From Lachnospiraceae bacterium (GTDB taxonomy: Bacteria; Bacillota; Clostridia; Lachnospirales; Lachnospiraceae), in NCBI GenBank assembly GCA_900772845.1, contig CAAGSD010000040.1, positions 1 through 33,559 of the forward strand: a stretch of 33,559 bases of DNA, written 5' to 3'. The stretch's first letter is position 1; the number at the start of each line of letters is the position of its first letter. The position numbers and the translations under genes were made by a program. The notes under the pieces were generated by a model. The model ran no database searches. It saw only the letters and a list, made by a program, of their open reading frames with translations, and had not been told where the DNA came from. This document shows, piece by piece, positions 31,904-33,559 of this stretch.

Positions 31904-33444
31904 GCCAATGCTCCTTTCTTACCGGCTGATAATATCTTGGACATGATAAGCTCCTGTGTTGCCTCACTGCCCGCCAGTTCTCCTACTATTTTTCCTTCGT
32001 TCATTACATAGATCCGATCGCACATACCCAGAATCTCGGGCAGTTCGGAGGAGATCATGATCACAGATTTGCCTTCTGCCACCAGTTGGTTAATGATGCA
32101 GTAGATTTCATATTTTGCACCGACATCAATACCTCTGGTAGGTTCATCCAGGATCAGAATATCCGGATCTGTGAACATCCATTTTGCCAACAGTACTTTC
32201 TGCTGATTACCGCCGCTCAGGTTTCCTACATTCTGTTCCACCGTAGGGCATTTCGTATTCAGTTTATTCTTGTAATCTACCGCTACGTTATACTCTTTAT
32301 CTTTGTCAATAACGGTATGCTTACTGATTTCATCCAGATTGGCCAGGGTTGTGTTGATCTTGATCGGATTGCTTAAGATCAGTCCATTGCCCTTTCGGTC
32401 TTCTGTCACATAGGCCAGCTTCTTATGAATCGCTTCCTGTACGGTATTCAGATGTACTTCCTCACCGTTGATATACAATTCTCCGCTGATATTGGATCCG
32501 TAGCTTTTTCCGAATAAGCTCATTGCCAGTTCGGTCCGTCCGGCACCCATCAGTCCGGAGATTCCTACTACTTCACCCTTTTTCACATTGATATTGACAC
32601 CATCTACCACCTTGCGGTCCGAATACAGGGGATGATGGACCGTCCAGTTCTTCACTTCCATCCGGACGTCACCGACATGGGACTCTCTCTTCGGGAATCG
32701 GTCGGCAATTTCTCTTCCTACCATTCCTTTGATGATCCGGCTCTCGGTAATATCATCTTTACCTTTCACCAGAGTTTCGATGGTAGATCCGTCACGGATC
32801 ACTGTGATCTTATCTGCCACATAAGAAATTTCATTCAGTTTATGGGAAATGATGATAGATGTCATTCCCTTTTTCTTGAGTTCCAGCATCAGATCCAACA
32901 GAGCCTTGGAATCTGTCTCATTCAGAGAAGCGGTAGGCTCATCCAGGATTAGCAGCTTTGCGTTTTTCGCCAGTGCTTTTGCGATTTCCACCAGCTGCTG
33001 CTTACCTACACCAATATCCTTTATCAATGTCTGGGGACCTTCCTTCAGACCTACGGTCTTTAACAGTTCCGACGCCCTGGCATTGGTTTCATTCCAGTTG
33101 ATTTTGTACTTATGTCCCCGTTCATTGCCCAGGAACATGTTTTCCCCGATCGTCATATAGGGGATCAGCGCAAGCTCCTGATGAATGATAACGATACCTT
33201 TTTCCTCACTGTCCTTAATCTTGTCAAATTTACAGACCTCACCGTCATAGATGATGTCTCCTTCATAAGAACCGTACGGATAAATACCGCTCAGTACATT
33301 CATCAATGTGGACTTTCCTGCGCCGTTTTCACCTACAAGTGCGTGGATCTCTCCCTCTTCTACCTGCAGGTTTACATTGTCAAGTGCTTTTACACCGGGG
33401 AATGTTTTGGTTATATTTTTCATTTCCAATAAGATTTTTGCCAA
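31900..33444 (-). CDS. Monosaccharide ABC transporter ATP-binding protein (GguA/MmsA type)
   Basis: This 514-residue sugar-import ATPase has two fused nucleotide-binding domains, as in MglA/XylG/GguA. The first has Walker A GENGAGKST, signature-like VGKQQLVEIAKAL and Walker B LLILDEPTASL. The second has the degenerate Walker A-like GLMGAGRTE, signature LSGGNQQKVLLAKW and ILILDEPTRGIDVGAK. The segment YPYGSYEGDIIYDGE is typical of the GguA/MmsA subgroup. The TTG at 33444 is taken as start because GGAGGG (33451-33456) lies 6 nt upstream and no ATG is suitably placed. An in-frame TTG at 33459 sits ahead of that site. Confidence 0.93.
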   Translation of the reverse strand: MAKILLEMKNITKTFPGVKALDNVNLQVEEGEIHALVGENGAGKSTLMNVLSGIYPYGSYEGDIIYDGEVCKFDKIKDSEEKGIVIIHQELALIPYMTIGENMFLGNERGHKYKINWNETNARASELLKTVGLKEGPQTLIKDIGVGKQQLVEIAKALAKNAKLLILDEPTASLNETDSKALLDLMLELKKKGMTSIIISHKLNEISYVADKITVIRDGSTIETLVKGKDDITESRIIKGMVGREIADRFPKRESHVGDVRMEVKNWTVHHPLYSDRKVVDGVNINVKKGEVVGISGLMGAGRTELAMSLFGKSYGSNISGELYINGEEVHLNTVQEAIHKKLAYVTEDRKGNGLILSNPIKINTTLANLDEISKHTVIDKDKEYNVAVDYKNKLNTKCPTVEQNVGNLSGGNQQKVLLAKWMFTDPDILILDEPTRGIDVGAKYEIYCIINQLVAEGKSVIMISSELPEILGMCDRIYVMNEGKIVGELAGSEATQELIMSKILSAGKKGALA

Positions 33445-33477
33445 TGGTATCCCTCCCAAGTCTTATTTCCACATTAT

Positions 33478-33559
33478 CTAATCAAACAATTGCTTTTGGT
33501 CTTTCCATGAATACGGCAGGGTAAGCAGTCCATGTCCATCTTCAAGGATACCCGTACTC
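33478..33559 (-). CDS. Possible C-terminal end of an upstream gene
   Basis: One minus-strand frame is open from the window edge to a TAG at 33478-33480. It encodes a tail ending HGLLTLPYSWKDQKQLFD, about 20 nt before the GGAGGG of the sugar ATPase gene. The spacing fits an upstream operon member, for example the binding protein, but I do not recognise the sequence, and a second frame is also open to nearby. It may be noncoding. Confidence 0.35.
   Translation of the reverse strand, partial: STGILEDGHGLLTLPYSWKDQKQLFD

Noticed and set aside
1..33559. tRNA, rRNA, CRISPR array, transposon or prophage genes
   Set aside because: No cloverleaf-like sequence, regularly spaced repeats, transposase or integrase motifs were seen in any frame.

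Overview
The window looks like chromosomal DNA of an anaerobic Bacillota, most probably a Lachnospiraceae gut commensal. The signs are strong GGAGG-type ribosome sites, sigma-A promoters, a Csp-like subtilase, GHKL/LytTR signalling, a GguA/GguB-type monosaccharide importer and a giant Ig-like surface protein. This placement is inference, because no rRNA or tRNA lies here. No tRNA, CRISPR array, transposase or integrase was seen.

Region 1 (1-9261) is a surface-protein and signalling module. A surface protein of more than 1,900 residues runs leftwards off the window. Diverging from it is a LytTR response regulator followed by two tandem paralogous GHKL sensor kinases. The two kinases are degenerate in complementary ways. 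The first keeps the phospho-acceptor histidine but has changed its N, G1 and G2 boxes. The second keeps those boxes but has lost the histidine. The divergent promoter region carries a 9-12-9 direct repeat with LytTR-box geometry, upstream of a weak promoter for the surface protein.

Region 2 (9268-16560) holds minus-strand household and envelope genes: a Csp-like S8 protease, a bacteriohemerythrin, an M18 aminopeptidase, the two GDP-L-fucose enzymes (fcl, gmd) and a DJ-1/PfpI protein. A plus-strand CYTH protein follows. Two of these proteins carry 18-bp (six-residue) in-frame tandem repeats.

Region 3 (16542-28771) is an AT-richer catabolic regulon. Nine minus-strand genes encode an amino-acid-type ABC importer (ATPase, lipoprotein, one permease), two COG0402 amidohydrolases, an Asp/Glu/hydantoin racemase, imidazolonepropionase, HutD and a D-amino-acid aminotransferase. 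A TetR regulator follows, then two divergent plus-strand genes for a hydantoinase/allantoinase-like enzyme and an M20 carbamoylase-like amidase. Copies of a TCGAAT-N3-ATTCGA palindrome sit at the promoters of both arms. This suggests one TetR regulon for taking up and hydrolysing a nitrogen heterocycle, perhaps an imidazolone or hydantoin, down to an amino acid. The substrate is unknown, and the combination matches no standard hut or allantoin operon that I know.

Region 4 (28849-33559) holds a methyl-accepting chemotaxis protein and a monosaccharide ABC importer (permease and ATPase), followed by the tail of a possible further gene.
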